Of a stretch of DNA of 64,000 nucleotides, positions 17,199 to 23,850 are shown one piece after another. A program made the position numbers and the translations under genes. The DNA comes from Chryseobacterium sp. VAUSW3 (GTDB lineage: Bacteria; Bacteroidota; Bacteroidia; Flavobacteriales; Weeksellaceae). How positions within the stretch are numbered: the stretch's first letter is position 1; each line of letters begins with the position of its first letter. Below the pieces are notes generated by a model. It was not told where the DNA came from, ran no database searches, and saw nothing but the letters and a program-made list of their open reading frames with translations. The stretch spans positions 62,001-126,000 of the forward strand of contig NZ_NIUY01000002.1 in the NCBI RefSeq assembly GCF_002205795.1, given 5' to 3'.

Positions 17199-17227
17199 AG
17201 TAAATATTTTTATGTTAACGTTTTTAG

Positions 17228-17235
17228 CAAAAATA
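17228..17235 (-). promoter_or_regulatory. -7 element of secreted-protein operon promoter
   Basis: On the minus strand this reads TATTTTTG (TAnnTTTG), 29 bases before the ATG at 17198. A minus-strand TTG lies at 17251-17253, a slightly short 15-base spacing. Confidence 0.55.
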
Positions 17236-17255
17236 AATTTAATATATTCACAAAG

Positions 17256-17277
17256 AAATAGCTATATCTAGCTATTT
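17256..17277. promoter_or_regulatory. Candidate operator: perfect 9-bp inverted repeat
   Basis: Arms AAATAGCTA and TAGCTATTT flank a TATC centre, giving a 22-bp dyad in the divergent intergenic region. It lies directly upstream of the minus -7 element (over its -33 zone) and 25 bases before the ATG of the PAS-LuxR gene. The size fits a dimeric HTH regulator such as the LuxR-type protein encoded next to it. Binding is inferred. Confidence 0.5.
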
Positions 17278-17302
17278 ATAAGTTATAAATCATTTGTTTT
17301 TA

Positions 17303-18058
17303 ATGGATAAGATAGAGAAACTGCGAAATATTTGGGAAAACATTCCAAGATCAATAATTGAACAAATAGACCTTTCACAGAAAGAACTTATTAACCGTTA
17401 TATGGATGTGTTTCATTTTGGCGATTATTTTTATGTAATCTTCAATACACGTACTGCCGAAATGGAATTTGTAAGTCCAAATGTGGAAAAAGTACTGGGT
17501 TATGCACCTGAAGATTTTCACCTGCAAGTTGTTATGGATAGTATACACGCAGACGATCTGCCGTATTATTACCATTATGAGCAAAGTGCAGTGCGGTTTT
17601 TCACAGGCTTAGCTCCCGATCTATTTTTCAGTTATAAATTTGCTTATGATTTCCGTCTAAAAACCAAAGAAGGAAGTTACAAACGCGTGCAGCAACAAAT
17701 TGTACCTATTTATTATTTTCCGGAAGGTGGGGTAAGAACTTTAGGGATTTTTACTGATCTAACGCATTTTAATATCCATGGCATTCCAAAACTGTCTTTT
17801 ATAGGGATGCAAGGTGCGCCCTCTTATTACAACGTGCATCTGGAAGAGGATTTTAGAATGATAGATTCGCTTTTCTCGAAAAAAGAATTGGAGATTTTAC
17901 AGCATATGATTCAGGGTAAAAAAAGTGAGGAAATAGCGGATCTGCTGGCACGGAGTATTCACACCGTTCGCAATCACCGCAAAAATATTCTTCAAAAATC
18001 GGGTTGCAACAATGTGCACGAATTATTGGTAAAATCAATCAGAGAGGGTTGGGTATGA
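17303..18058 (+). CDS. PAS-LuxR family transcriptional regulator
   Basis: This 251-residue regulator starts at the ATG at 17303; the upstream TTG frame adds only three residues and is disfavoured. Residues about 35-165 form a PAS fold (FNTRTAEMEFVSPNVEKVLGYAPEDF, then IHADDLPYYY and LGIFTDLTHFN). The C-terminal LuxR-type HTH is about 190-250, with FSKKELEILQHMIQGKKSEEIADLL and SIHTVRNHRKNIL. It should bind DNA in response to an unknown signal sensed by the PAS domain. It diverges from the secreted-protein operon with a perfect palindrome between them, so it is the likely regulator of that operon and of itself. Confidence 0.88.
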   Translation: MDKIEKLRNIWENIPRSIIEQIDLSQKELINRYMDVFHFGDYFYVIFNTRTAEMEFVSPNVEKVLGYAPEDFHLQVVMDSIHADDLPYYYHYEQSAVRFFTGLAPDLFFSYKFAYDFRLKTKEGSYKRVQQQIVPIYYFPEGGVRTLGIFTDLTHFNIHGIPKLSFIGMQGAPSYYNVHLEEDFRMIDSLFSKKELEILQHMIQGKKSEEIADLLARSIHTVRNHRKNILQKSGCNNVHELLVKSIREGWV

Positions 18059-18141
18059 AATATTTAATATAATCTCCTTCCATCGTTTTCCCAGTTTTTT
18101 ATCTTTGATTCATTTTTACTGAAAATTTATTTTAAAATCAC

Positions 18142-18149
18142 TAATTTTG
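18142..18149 (+). promoter_or_regulatory. -7 element of the DprE-type cassette
   Basis: TAATTTTG matches TAnnTTTG and ends 18 bases before the ATG at 18168. No good -33 TTG was seen. Confidence 0.5.
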
Positions 18150-18167
18150 TGATACTCTGTAATACGA

Positions 18168-19052
18168 ATGACGAAATATTTAAAACTGCTTCGCGTTGAA
18201 CAATGGGTGAAAAACCTTTTCGTTTTTGCGCCACTTTTCTTTTCCGGAAATATTACCAATCCCGATTTGCTGATCAAAAGTTTCTTTGCTTTTGCAGTAT
18301 TTTCGCTTGCGGCCAGTACAGTTTATATTTTAAATGATTATTCAGATATCGAATCCGACAAAAAACATCCGGAAAAAAGCAAAAGACCACTCGCAAGCGG
18401 AGCGATTTCAAAGCCTACAGCGGTTTTTATTTTTATAGGATTAATTGCCCTTTGTTCAGTTTTGATATTTTGCGGAGGAGCATATTTCCAGAATAATTTC
18501 TGGAAGTTCGCCTCCATCGTGGTATTTTATTTTTTAATGAATGTGGCCTACACTTTCAAACTGAAACATGTAGCCATAATCGATGTTTGTATCATCGCCA
18601 TCGGTTTTGTACTTAGGGTTTTGGCAGGCGGATATGCGACAGGTATTTATATTTCTCAGTGGGCAATTCTGCTAACATTCGTTCTGGCGCTGGTTTTGGC
18701 AATCGGTAAAAGAAGAGGCGAACTTATCAATGCGCAGATTTCCGGAAAAACCCGTCGGGCACTCGATGGTTACAATGTTCAGTTTGCCGATATCGCGCTT
18801 TCAATAAGCTGTACCCTTGCAATCGTTTGTTATTTAATGTTTACGCTTTCACCGGAAGTTCAGCAGAAATTCCATTCCAGGGTTTTTTATACTGTAATTT
18901 TTGTTGTATTTGCGTTTTTAAGATATCTGCAGCAAACGCTCGTGTATAATAAAACCGAATCGCCAACAAAAATAGTATACCGCGACAGATATATTCAGGT
19001 CACTTTTGTGCTTTGGCTCGCAGCATTTTTACTTCAAATTTATTTCAAATAA
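18168..19052 (+). CDS. Polyprenyl-phosphate phosphoribosyltransferase (UbiA family, DPPR synthase-like)
   Basis: This UbiA-superfamily membrane enzyme has 294 residues and about eight or nine helices. The start LLRVEQWVKNLFVFAPLFF and VFSLAASTVYILNDYSDIES, with the Mg-diphosphate motif N56-D57...D60...D64, resemble Mycobacterium tuberculosis Rv3806c, which transfers phosphoribose from PRPP to decaprenyl phosphate. A second match is LRVLAGGYATGIYISQWAIL. Recalled resemblance to Rv3806c is strong along the length. The acceptor here is probably undecaprenyl phosphate. The next gene starts within its stop codon (TAATG), so the two are translationally coupled. Confidence 0.88.
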   Translation: MTKYLKLLRVEQWVKNLFVFAPLFFSGNITNPDLLIKSFFAFAVFSLAASTVYILNDYSDIESDKKHPEKSKRPLASGAISKPTAVFIFIGLIALCSVLIFCGGAYFQNNFWKFASIVVFYFLMNVAYTFKLKHVAIIDVCIIAIGFVLRVLAGGYATGIYISQWAILLTFVLALVLAIGKRRGELINAQISGKTRRALDGYNVQFADIALSISCTLAIVCYLMFTLSPEVQQKFHSRVFYTVIFVVFAFLRYLQQTLVYNKTESPTKIVYRDRYIQVTFVLWLAAFLLQIYFK

Positions 19053-20371
19053 TGAAACCGAATTTTATACAGAAAGTAACAAATTGGGGGAATTTCCCTG
19101 TGGTGGAAAAGGAAATAAAGTCAGAAGATTCTATTGAAAAAATAAAAGATTTCGTTAGAAACAATAATGAAGTTATTGCCCGCGGTAACGGCAGATGTTA
19201 TGGCGACGCTTCCCTTTCAGAACATATATTTTCAACCAAGCGGCTTAATAAATTCATCAGTTTCGACCGTTTAAACGGTGTCATTGAATGCGAGTCAGGG
19301 GTTTTACTTTCTGAAATTTTAGAAGTAATTGTGCCGCAGGGGTATTTCCTGTACGTAACTCCGGGAACCAAATTTATATCCGTCGGTGGAGCTATAGCTT
19401 CGGACGTGCATGGCAAAAATCATCATGCCGAAGGTTGTTTTTCCGAATATGTGGAGGAATTTTCTTTGCTCAATGAAAACAGCGAAGTAATTACGTGTTC
19501 AAGAACTCAAAATGAGGATAAATTCTGGGCAACAATTGGCGGAATGGGACTTACAGGAATTATTCTCTCTGCAAAATTCAAATTAAAGAATATTGAGACT
19601 GCCTATATCCGCCAGGAATCCATCAAGGCAGAAAATCTCGATGAAATTTTTAAACTTTTTGATGAAAGCGAGTCCTGGACGTATAATGTTGCGTGGATTG
19701 ATTGCCTGCAAACCGGAAAAAATATTGGCAGAAGTATCATAATGCGTGGCGAACATGCTTTTAAACATGAACTTCCTAAGAAATTGCACCAGAATCCACT
19801 GAGGCTAAAACAGAAATTCATTCCAAAAGTGCCTTTCTATTTTCCTGATTTTATGCTTAATAAATGGAGTGTAAAGTTATTCAACTATCTGTATTACAGT
19901 AAGCAACAAAAAAAAGAGGTGAAGAATTTTGTGGATTACGAAACCTTTTTTTATCCTTTGGATGTGGTGAATGACTGGAATAAAATCTACGGAAAGAAAG
20001 GGTTTATCCAGTACCAAATGGTAATTCCGAAGGATAAAGGAAAAGCGGGCATGAAAAAAATACTTGAAACCATCGCCAAAAGCGGAAACGGATCTTTCCT
20101 CGCTGTCCTGAAACTTTTCGGCAAAGAAAATCCTTCGGCTTACAATTCTTTCCCTCTGGAAGGGTATACTTTGGCGTTGGATTTTAAAGTAAATCCAAAG
20201 CTTGCAAAATTGGTTTCAGATTTAGATGAAATTGTAGAAGAATTTGGCGGCAGGATTTATTTAACCAAAGACAGCATGAGCAAATCATCACTTACCAATT
20301 ATCTTCGAAACGTTCAGAATCCTAAATTTGTGTCGGTTCAACACAAGAGAATCCTCAGCAACAGCAATTAA
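19052..20371 (+). CDS. dprE1: DprE1-like decaprenylphosphoryl-beta-D-ribose 2'-oxidase (FAD)
   Basis: The start is the ATG at 19052, overlapping the previous stop by one base; the frame open from 19013 is inside the UbiA gene. The 439-residue product has a PCMH-type FAD fold: ARGNGRCYGDASLSEH near residues 43-58 and GGAIASDVHGKNHH at 112-125, with His120 as the likely FAD-contacting residue. Further family segments are FWATIGGMGLTGIIL and FYPLDVVNDWNKIYG. The catalytic Lys406 is in RIYLTKDSM. It should oxidise polyprenyl-P-ribose to the 2'-keto form, the first half of the epimerisation to arabinose. The position equal to Mtb Cys387 is Ala375. Confidence 0.9.
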   Translation: MKPNFIQKVTNWGNFPVVEKEIKSEDSIEKIKDFVRNNNEVIARGNGRCYGDASLSEHIFSTKRLNKFISFDRLNGVIECESGVLLSEILEVIVPQGYFLYVTPGTKFISVGGAIASDVHGKNHHAEGCFSEYVEEFSLLNENSEVITCSRTQNEDKFWATIGGMGLTGIILSAKFKLKNIETAYIRQESIKAENLDEIFKLFDESESWTYNVAWIDCLQTGKNIGRSIIMRGEHAFKHELPKKLHQNPLRLKQKFIPKVPFYFPDFMLNKWSVKLFNYLYYSKQQKKEVKNFVDYETFFYPLDVVNDWNKIYGKKGFIQYQMVIPKDKGKAGMKKILETIAKSGNGSFLAVLKLFGKENPSAYNSFPLEGYTLALDFKVNPKLAKLVSDLDEIVEEFGGRIYLTKDSMSKSSLTNYLRNVQNPKFVSVQHKRILSNSN

Positions 20372-20382
20372 ATCTACAAAAT

Positions 20383-21108
20383 ATGATCGTTCTCGGCAGC
20401 AATTCAGAAATCGCCCAGGCCTTTGTAGAAAAGGTTTTAGAAGCTGGTGAAAAATATCCGGTCATCTATCTTCTCACATCAAATCACGAAACTGCAGAAA
20501 AGTTTGCCCGCCATCTTGATGTGAAATTTTTTCAGCGTACCGAAATCATCGAACTTGATTTGATGAAGGAAATCGACTATACTCAGCTTGATGAGATCAA
20601 TTCCGAATTACTGTTTTGCGCTACAGGATACTTGGGCGAAAACACGGAAGAAGGCCTGTATAACAATAAAAATACTGAAATAATTATTGATATAAATTAC
20701 GCGAAACTAATTCCTGTTCTCAATTTTTTTGCCGGTAAAATGGAAAGACAGCGCTCCGGAACCTTAATTGTGCTTTCGTCTGTCGCAGGAGACCGCGGGA
20801 GGCAGAGCAACTTTATTTATGGCAGCGCAAAAGCAGGATTATCGGCGTATTTAAGCGGTTTAAGGAATTATCTCTTCAGTAGAAAAGTTCATGTTCTTAC
20901 CATAAAACCTGGTTTTGTGGACACCAAAATGACAGAAGGTTTACCGTTGAATCCTGCACTTACAGCAACGCCAAAACAGGCTGCAGAAGGAATTTATAAA
21001 GCTTTTAGAAAGAATAAAAACACAGCATATGTTTTGCCGGTTTGGGAAATTATTATGTTGATTATTAAGAATATACCGGAGTTTATATTTAAAAAATTAA
21101 AACTTTAA
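20383..21108 (+). CDS. dprE2: DprE2-like decaprenylphosphoryl-2-keto-ribose reductase (SDR)
   Basis: This short-chain dehydrogenase has 241 residues, with the nucleotide-binding start MIVLGSNSEIAQAF and the triad Ser132/133, Tyr146 and Lys150 in SSVAGDRGR...IYGSAKAGL. The SVAGDRGRQSNF-Y-GS-KAGL stretch is almost the same as I recall for mycobacterial DprE2, and KPGFVDTKMTEGLP follows as in that family. It would reduce the 2'-keto intermediate to polyprenyl-phosphoryl-D-arabinose. It lies 11 bases after the dprE1-like gene and 10 before the HAD gene. A hydrophobic C-terminus suggests membrane contact. Confidence 0.88.
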   Translation: MIVLGSNSEIAQAFVEKVLEAGEKYPVIYLLTSNHETAEKFARHLDVKFFQRTEIIELDLMKEIDYTQLDEINSELLFCATGYLGENTEEGLYNNKNTEIIIDINYAKLIPVLNFFAGKMERQRSGTLIVLSSVAGDRGRQSNFIYGSAKAGLSAYLSGLRNYLFSRKVHVLTIKPGFVDTKMTEGLPLNPALTATPKQAAEGIYKAFRKNKNTAYVLPVWEIIMLIIKNIPEFIFKKLKL

Positions 21109-21118
21109 TGAACTGGAA

Positions 21119-21706
21119 ATGAAAAAACTGTATCTCTTCGATTTTGATGGTACTTTAACCTACAAAGACACCATGTTTCTGTATCTTAAATTCTATAATC
21201 CGTCGAAATTTTATTTACAGTTTCTGAAACATATTCCGCTTTTTTTGCTTTTAAAACTGAAGCTCGCGGATGCTGAGAAAGTGAAAAAAAGTTTTATTGC
21301 CTCAATCCTCAAAGGCCAAAGCCGTACGAAAATTGAAAAAAAATCGCAGGCTTTTTTTGACAAATACCAACACGAAATTTTTCGTGAAAATGCTTTAGAA
21401 TTCATTACCAATATCGACAGAAACCAAACTGAATGCTATATCGTTACCGCTTCCCTGGACATGTGGGTGAAACCATTCGCGGAGAAGCTCAGGATGAATC
21501 TATTGTCAACCCGGGCAGAGTTTAAAAATGATATTTTTACAGGGGATTTTATTGGAAAAAACTGCAACGGCCCGGAAAAAGTGAACAGGATTAATGAAGC
21601 ATTGCAAGGCAGAAAATTCGATAAAACCATAGCTTTTGGCGACACATCCGGCGATACTGAAATGTTGTCTTGGGCAGATGAAAGCCAGTTTGAATTTTTT
21701 CACTAA
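21119..21706 (+). CDS. HAD-IB family phosphatase, putative phosphoribosyl-polyprenol 5-phosphatase
   Basis: HAD motifs are clear: FDFDGTLT with Asp8 (nucleophile) and Asp10, IVTASLDMWVKPF as motif II near residue 109, a Lys in NGPEKVNRI as motif III, and FGDTSGDTEML as motif IV near 178. Its 195 residues fit the SerB-like HAD-IB group. In M. tuberculosis the 5-phosphate of decaprenyl-phosphoryl-phosphoribose is thought to be removed by the PAP2-type Rv3807c; here a HAD enzyme sits in the cassette instead and is the natural candidate for that step. The substrate is inferred from context only. Confidence 0.8.
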   Translation: MKKLYLFDFDGTLTYKDTMFLYLKFYNPSKFYLQFLKHIPLFLLLKLKLADAEKVKKSFIASILKGQSRTKIEKKSQAFFDKYQHEIFRENALEFITNIDRNQTECYIVTASLDMWVKPFAEKLRMNLLSTRAEFKNDIFTGDFIGKNCNGPEKVNRINEALQGRKFDKTIAFGDTSGDTEMLSWADESQFEFFH

Positions 21707-21745
21707 TTTTATACCCGCTATACCGCTAAAAAGAAAGTTAAGAAA

Positions 21746-22894
21746 ATGGATAAAATATATTTGGATAATGCGGCTACCACGCCACTTGCCGAAGAAGTAA
21801 TCGATGCAATGGTAAATGTGATGAAAGTAAATTACGGTAACCCATCATCCACCCACAGTCTCGGCCAGGAAGCGAAAATTCTCATCGAAAATGTAAGGCG
21901 CGAAGTGGCTGACTATCTCCATGTATCGCCTTCTGAAATTATTTTTACCTCCTGCGGAACCGAATCCAACAACATGATTATTAAATCCTGCATCAATCAT
22001 TTGGGTGTAGAACGCATCATTACTTCACCAATGGAGCACAAATGCGTTGCTGAAACGGTTTTGGATATGAAGAAAAGGAAGGGAGTTGAAGTGGTTTATC
22101 TTCGTCCCGACCATAAAGGAGATTTCAACCTCAATGAAGTAGAGGAATTGCTTAAAGCTTCAGAAAAGAAAACACTGGTAAGTTTAATACATGCCAATAA
22201 TGAAATCGGAAATCTTCTGGATATTAAAAAAGTAGCGAAGATTTGTAAAGAAAACGGTGCGTTGTTCCATTCGGATACCGTACAGTCGATGGCACACATG
22301 GAACTTGATTTTTCCGAGATTCCGCTGGATTTTGCATCTTGCAGTGCCCATAAATTTCATGGTCCAAAAGGAAGCGGATTTGCTTTTGTAAGAAAATCTT
22401 CAGGATTAAAGGGTATTATCACAGGAGGACCTCAGGAACGGGCTTTACGTGCGGGCACCGAAAACGTGTGCGGAATCGTAGGCCTTGGTAAAGCACTGGA
22501 GCTTTCTCTGAAAAATATGACGGAATATGCCACTCATATTAAAGGGATAAAAAATTATACAGTGGAAAGACTTTCTGCTGAAATTGAAGGCGTTAAATTC
22601 AACGGAAGAAGTGCCGAGGATGACAAAAGCTTATATACGGTTTTAAGCGTGCTTTTACCCTTTAAAGATCCAATGATCGGCCTCAAACTTGACATGAAAG
22701 GAATCGCAATCTCGCAGGGTAGTGCATGTTCATCAGGGGCTTCAAAACCTTCGATGGTGATGATGATGATTCTGGATGAGGAGGAAATGCAGGATTCCAC
22801 ACCTTTAAGAGTTTCTTTCAGTCATCTTACGACCAGAGAAGAAATTGATGCTTTGGTCACAGCCCTGAAGGAAATTCAGCATCATTTAAGATAG
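21746..22894 (+). CDS. Cysteine desulfurase (NifS/IscS family)
   Basis: This PLP enzyme takes sulfur from cysteine as an enzyme-bound persulfide for Fe-S clusters or thiolation. The PLP Lys203 is in CSAHKFHGPKGSGF, His99 is in MEHKC, and the active Cys328 is in SQGSACSSGASKPS. The start DNAATTPL is typical, and the length (382) fits. It follows the HAD gene by 39 bases and may be read from the same transcript, though its job is separate. No iscU or sufE lies beside it, so its acceptor pathway cannot be assigned here. Confidence 0.93.
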   Translation: MDKIYLDNAATTPLAEEVIDAMVNVMKVNYGNPSSTHSLGQEAKILIENVRREVADYLHVSPSEIIFTSCGTESNNMIIKSCINHLGVERIITSPMEHKCVAETVLDMKKRKGVEVVYLRPDHKGDFNLNEVEELLKASEKKTLVSLIHANNEIGNLLDIKKVAKICKENGALFHSDTVQSMAHMELDFSEIPLDFASCSAHKFHGPKGSGFAFVRKSSGLKGIITGGPQERALRAGTENVCGIVGLGKALELSLKNMTEYATHIKGIKNYTVERLSAEIEGVKFNGRSAEDDKSLYTVLSVLLPFKDPMIGLKLDMKGIAISQGSACSSGASKPSMVMMMILDEEEMQDSTPLRVSFSHLTTREEIDALVTALKEIQHHLR

Positions 22895-22948
22895 AAAATA
22901 CAAATGTTTCACATAGATAGAGGATTAGCCAAAGTCGCTGAAAAGTTG

Positions 22949-22956
22949 TAATTTTG
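22949..22956 (+). promoter_or_regulatory. -7 element of trxA promoter
   Basis: TAATTTTG matches TAnnTTTG; the trxA ATG is 37 bases downstream. Confidence 0.5.
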
Positions 22957-22993
22957 TATCGAAAAAGTAATTTAATTATAAAAATATAGAAAA

Positions 22994-23311
22994 ATGGCAT
23001 TAGAAATAACAGATCAGTCATTCCAGGAAATGGTTTTAAATTCCGATAAACCGGTTTTAGTTGATTTTTGGGCAGTTTGGTGCGGACCATGCAGAATGCT
23101 GGGGCCAATTGTAGAAGAAATTGCAACAGATTTTGAAGGAAAAGCTGTAGTGGGAAAAGTGGATGTTGACAACAATCAGCAGGTTTCTGTAGACTACGGA
23201 ATCCGAAATATCCCAACAGTTTTGATTTTCAAAAACGGACAGGTGGTTGATAAAATCGTAGGTGTGGCATCAAAAGAGGTAATTTCAGAAAAATTATCAG
23301 CGCATTTATAA
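22994..23311 (+). CDS. trxA: Thioredoxin
   Basis: Classical 105-residue cytosolic thioredoxin with the active site WCGPC (Cys30, Cys33), the buried Asp in VDFWAVWC, the cis-proline loop RNIPTVLIF near residue 74, and the closing GVASKEVISEKL. It reduces protein disulfides using electrons from thioredoxin reductase, and could also supply the APS reductase encoded at 63409. It is a single gene with its own -7 element and a strong terminator. Confidence 0.97.
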   Translation: MALEITDQSFQEMVLNSDKPVLVDFWAVWCGPCRMLGPIVEEIATDFEGKAVVGKVDVDNNQQVSVDYGIRNIPTVLIFKNGQVVDKIVGVASKEVISEKLSAHL

Positions 23312-23331
23312 AAAATAATCCCGTGAAAATG

Positions 23332-23360
23332 AATGCTTTCTGAAAAAGAAAGCATTTTTT
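23332..23360 (+). terminator. Intrinsic terminator after trxA
   Basis: AATGCTTTC (23332-23340) pairs with GAAAGCATT (23348-23356) around a 7-base loop and is followed by T's. Confidence 0.9.
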
Positions 23361-23373
23361 GTGAGAAAACATT

Positions 23374-23402
23374 TTGTAGATAGCCAGAAAGTTGTATTTT
23401 TG
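23374..23402 (+). promoter_or_regulatory. Promoter of the tRNA-Asp pair
   Basis: TTG at 23374-23376 (within ATTTTG) and TATTTTTG at 23395-23402 are separated by 18 bases, matching the Bacteroidota consensus. The first tRNA begins 37 bases after the -7 element. Confidence 0.7.
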
Positions 23403-23439
23403 CACTCACCAAAACGAAAGAAGTTCTTTAGTTATCAAT

Positions 23440-23513
23440 GATCCGGTAGTTCAGCTGGTTAGAATGCCGCCCTGTCACGGCGGAGGTCGCGGGTTCGAGT
23501 CCCGTCCGGATCG
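23440..23513 (+). tRNA. tRNA-Asp (GTC), copy 1
   Basis: A 74-base cloverleaf: acceptor GATCCGG pairs with CCGGATC at 23506-23512, then discriminator G. The anticodon GTC is at 23474-23476 in the loop of a CCGCC/GGCGG stem, and the T arm carries GGTTCGAGTCC. CCA is not encoded. Confidence 0.97.
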
Positions 23514-23546
23514 CAAAAAGTTTATCAATTACTTTTAAAAAAAATT

Positions 23547-23620
23547 GATCCGGTAGTTCAGCTGGTTAGAATGCCGCCCTGTCACGGCGGAGGTCGCGGG
23601 TTCGAGTCCCGTCCGGATCG
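23547..23620 (+). tRNA. tRNA-Asp (GTC), copy 2
   Basis: Identical in all 74 positions to copy 1, starting 33 bases after it. The anticodon GTC is at the same place. It is probably co-transcribed with copy 1 and ended by the terminator just downstream. Confidence 0.97.
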
Positions 23621-23622
23621 CG

Positions 23623-23654
23623 AAAATCTCTCAATCATTTGGGAGATTTTTTTT
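23623..23654 (+). terminator. Terminator after tRNA-Asp pair
   Basis: AAAATCTC (23623-23630) pairs with GAGATTTT (23643-23650) around a 12-base loop and continues in T's. Confidence 0.8.
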
Positions 23655-23801
23655 GTTATATACCGAGTCCTGTATTTCTATTGCACGACATTAACATTGG
23701 GTTTTTCAGTTAGAATTCCGGATTTTTATATTTCCTAAATTTTTTTATCATGTCTCAGCATGATTTACGTCTTTGTATTTTGAAAAGTGCTTAAAAATCA
23801 C

Positions 23802-23809
23802 TAATATTG
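23802..23809 (+). promoter_or_regulatory. Possible -7 element of glgC
   Basis: TAATATTG differs at one position from TAnnTTTG and lies 41 bases before the ATG at 23851; tentative. Confidence 0.3.
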
Positions 23810-23850
23810 TTAGGTATCAATCTTGCTGGCAAACACAAAAATTTAATCCT

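Noticed and set aside
19013-19051. Upstream start for the DprE1-like gene
   Set aside because: It lies inside the UbiA gene, and the residues it adds are not conserved; the ATG at 19052 couples exactly with the UbiA stop.
22905-22920. Half-match to the parS site (TGTTTCAC) downstream of the cysteine desulfurase gene
   Set aside because: Only one half-site fits; the second half ATAGATAG does not match GTGAAACA, and parAB lies 17 kb away.
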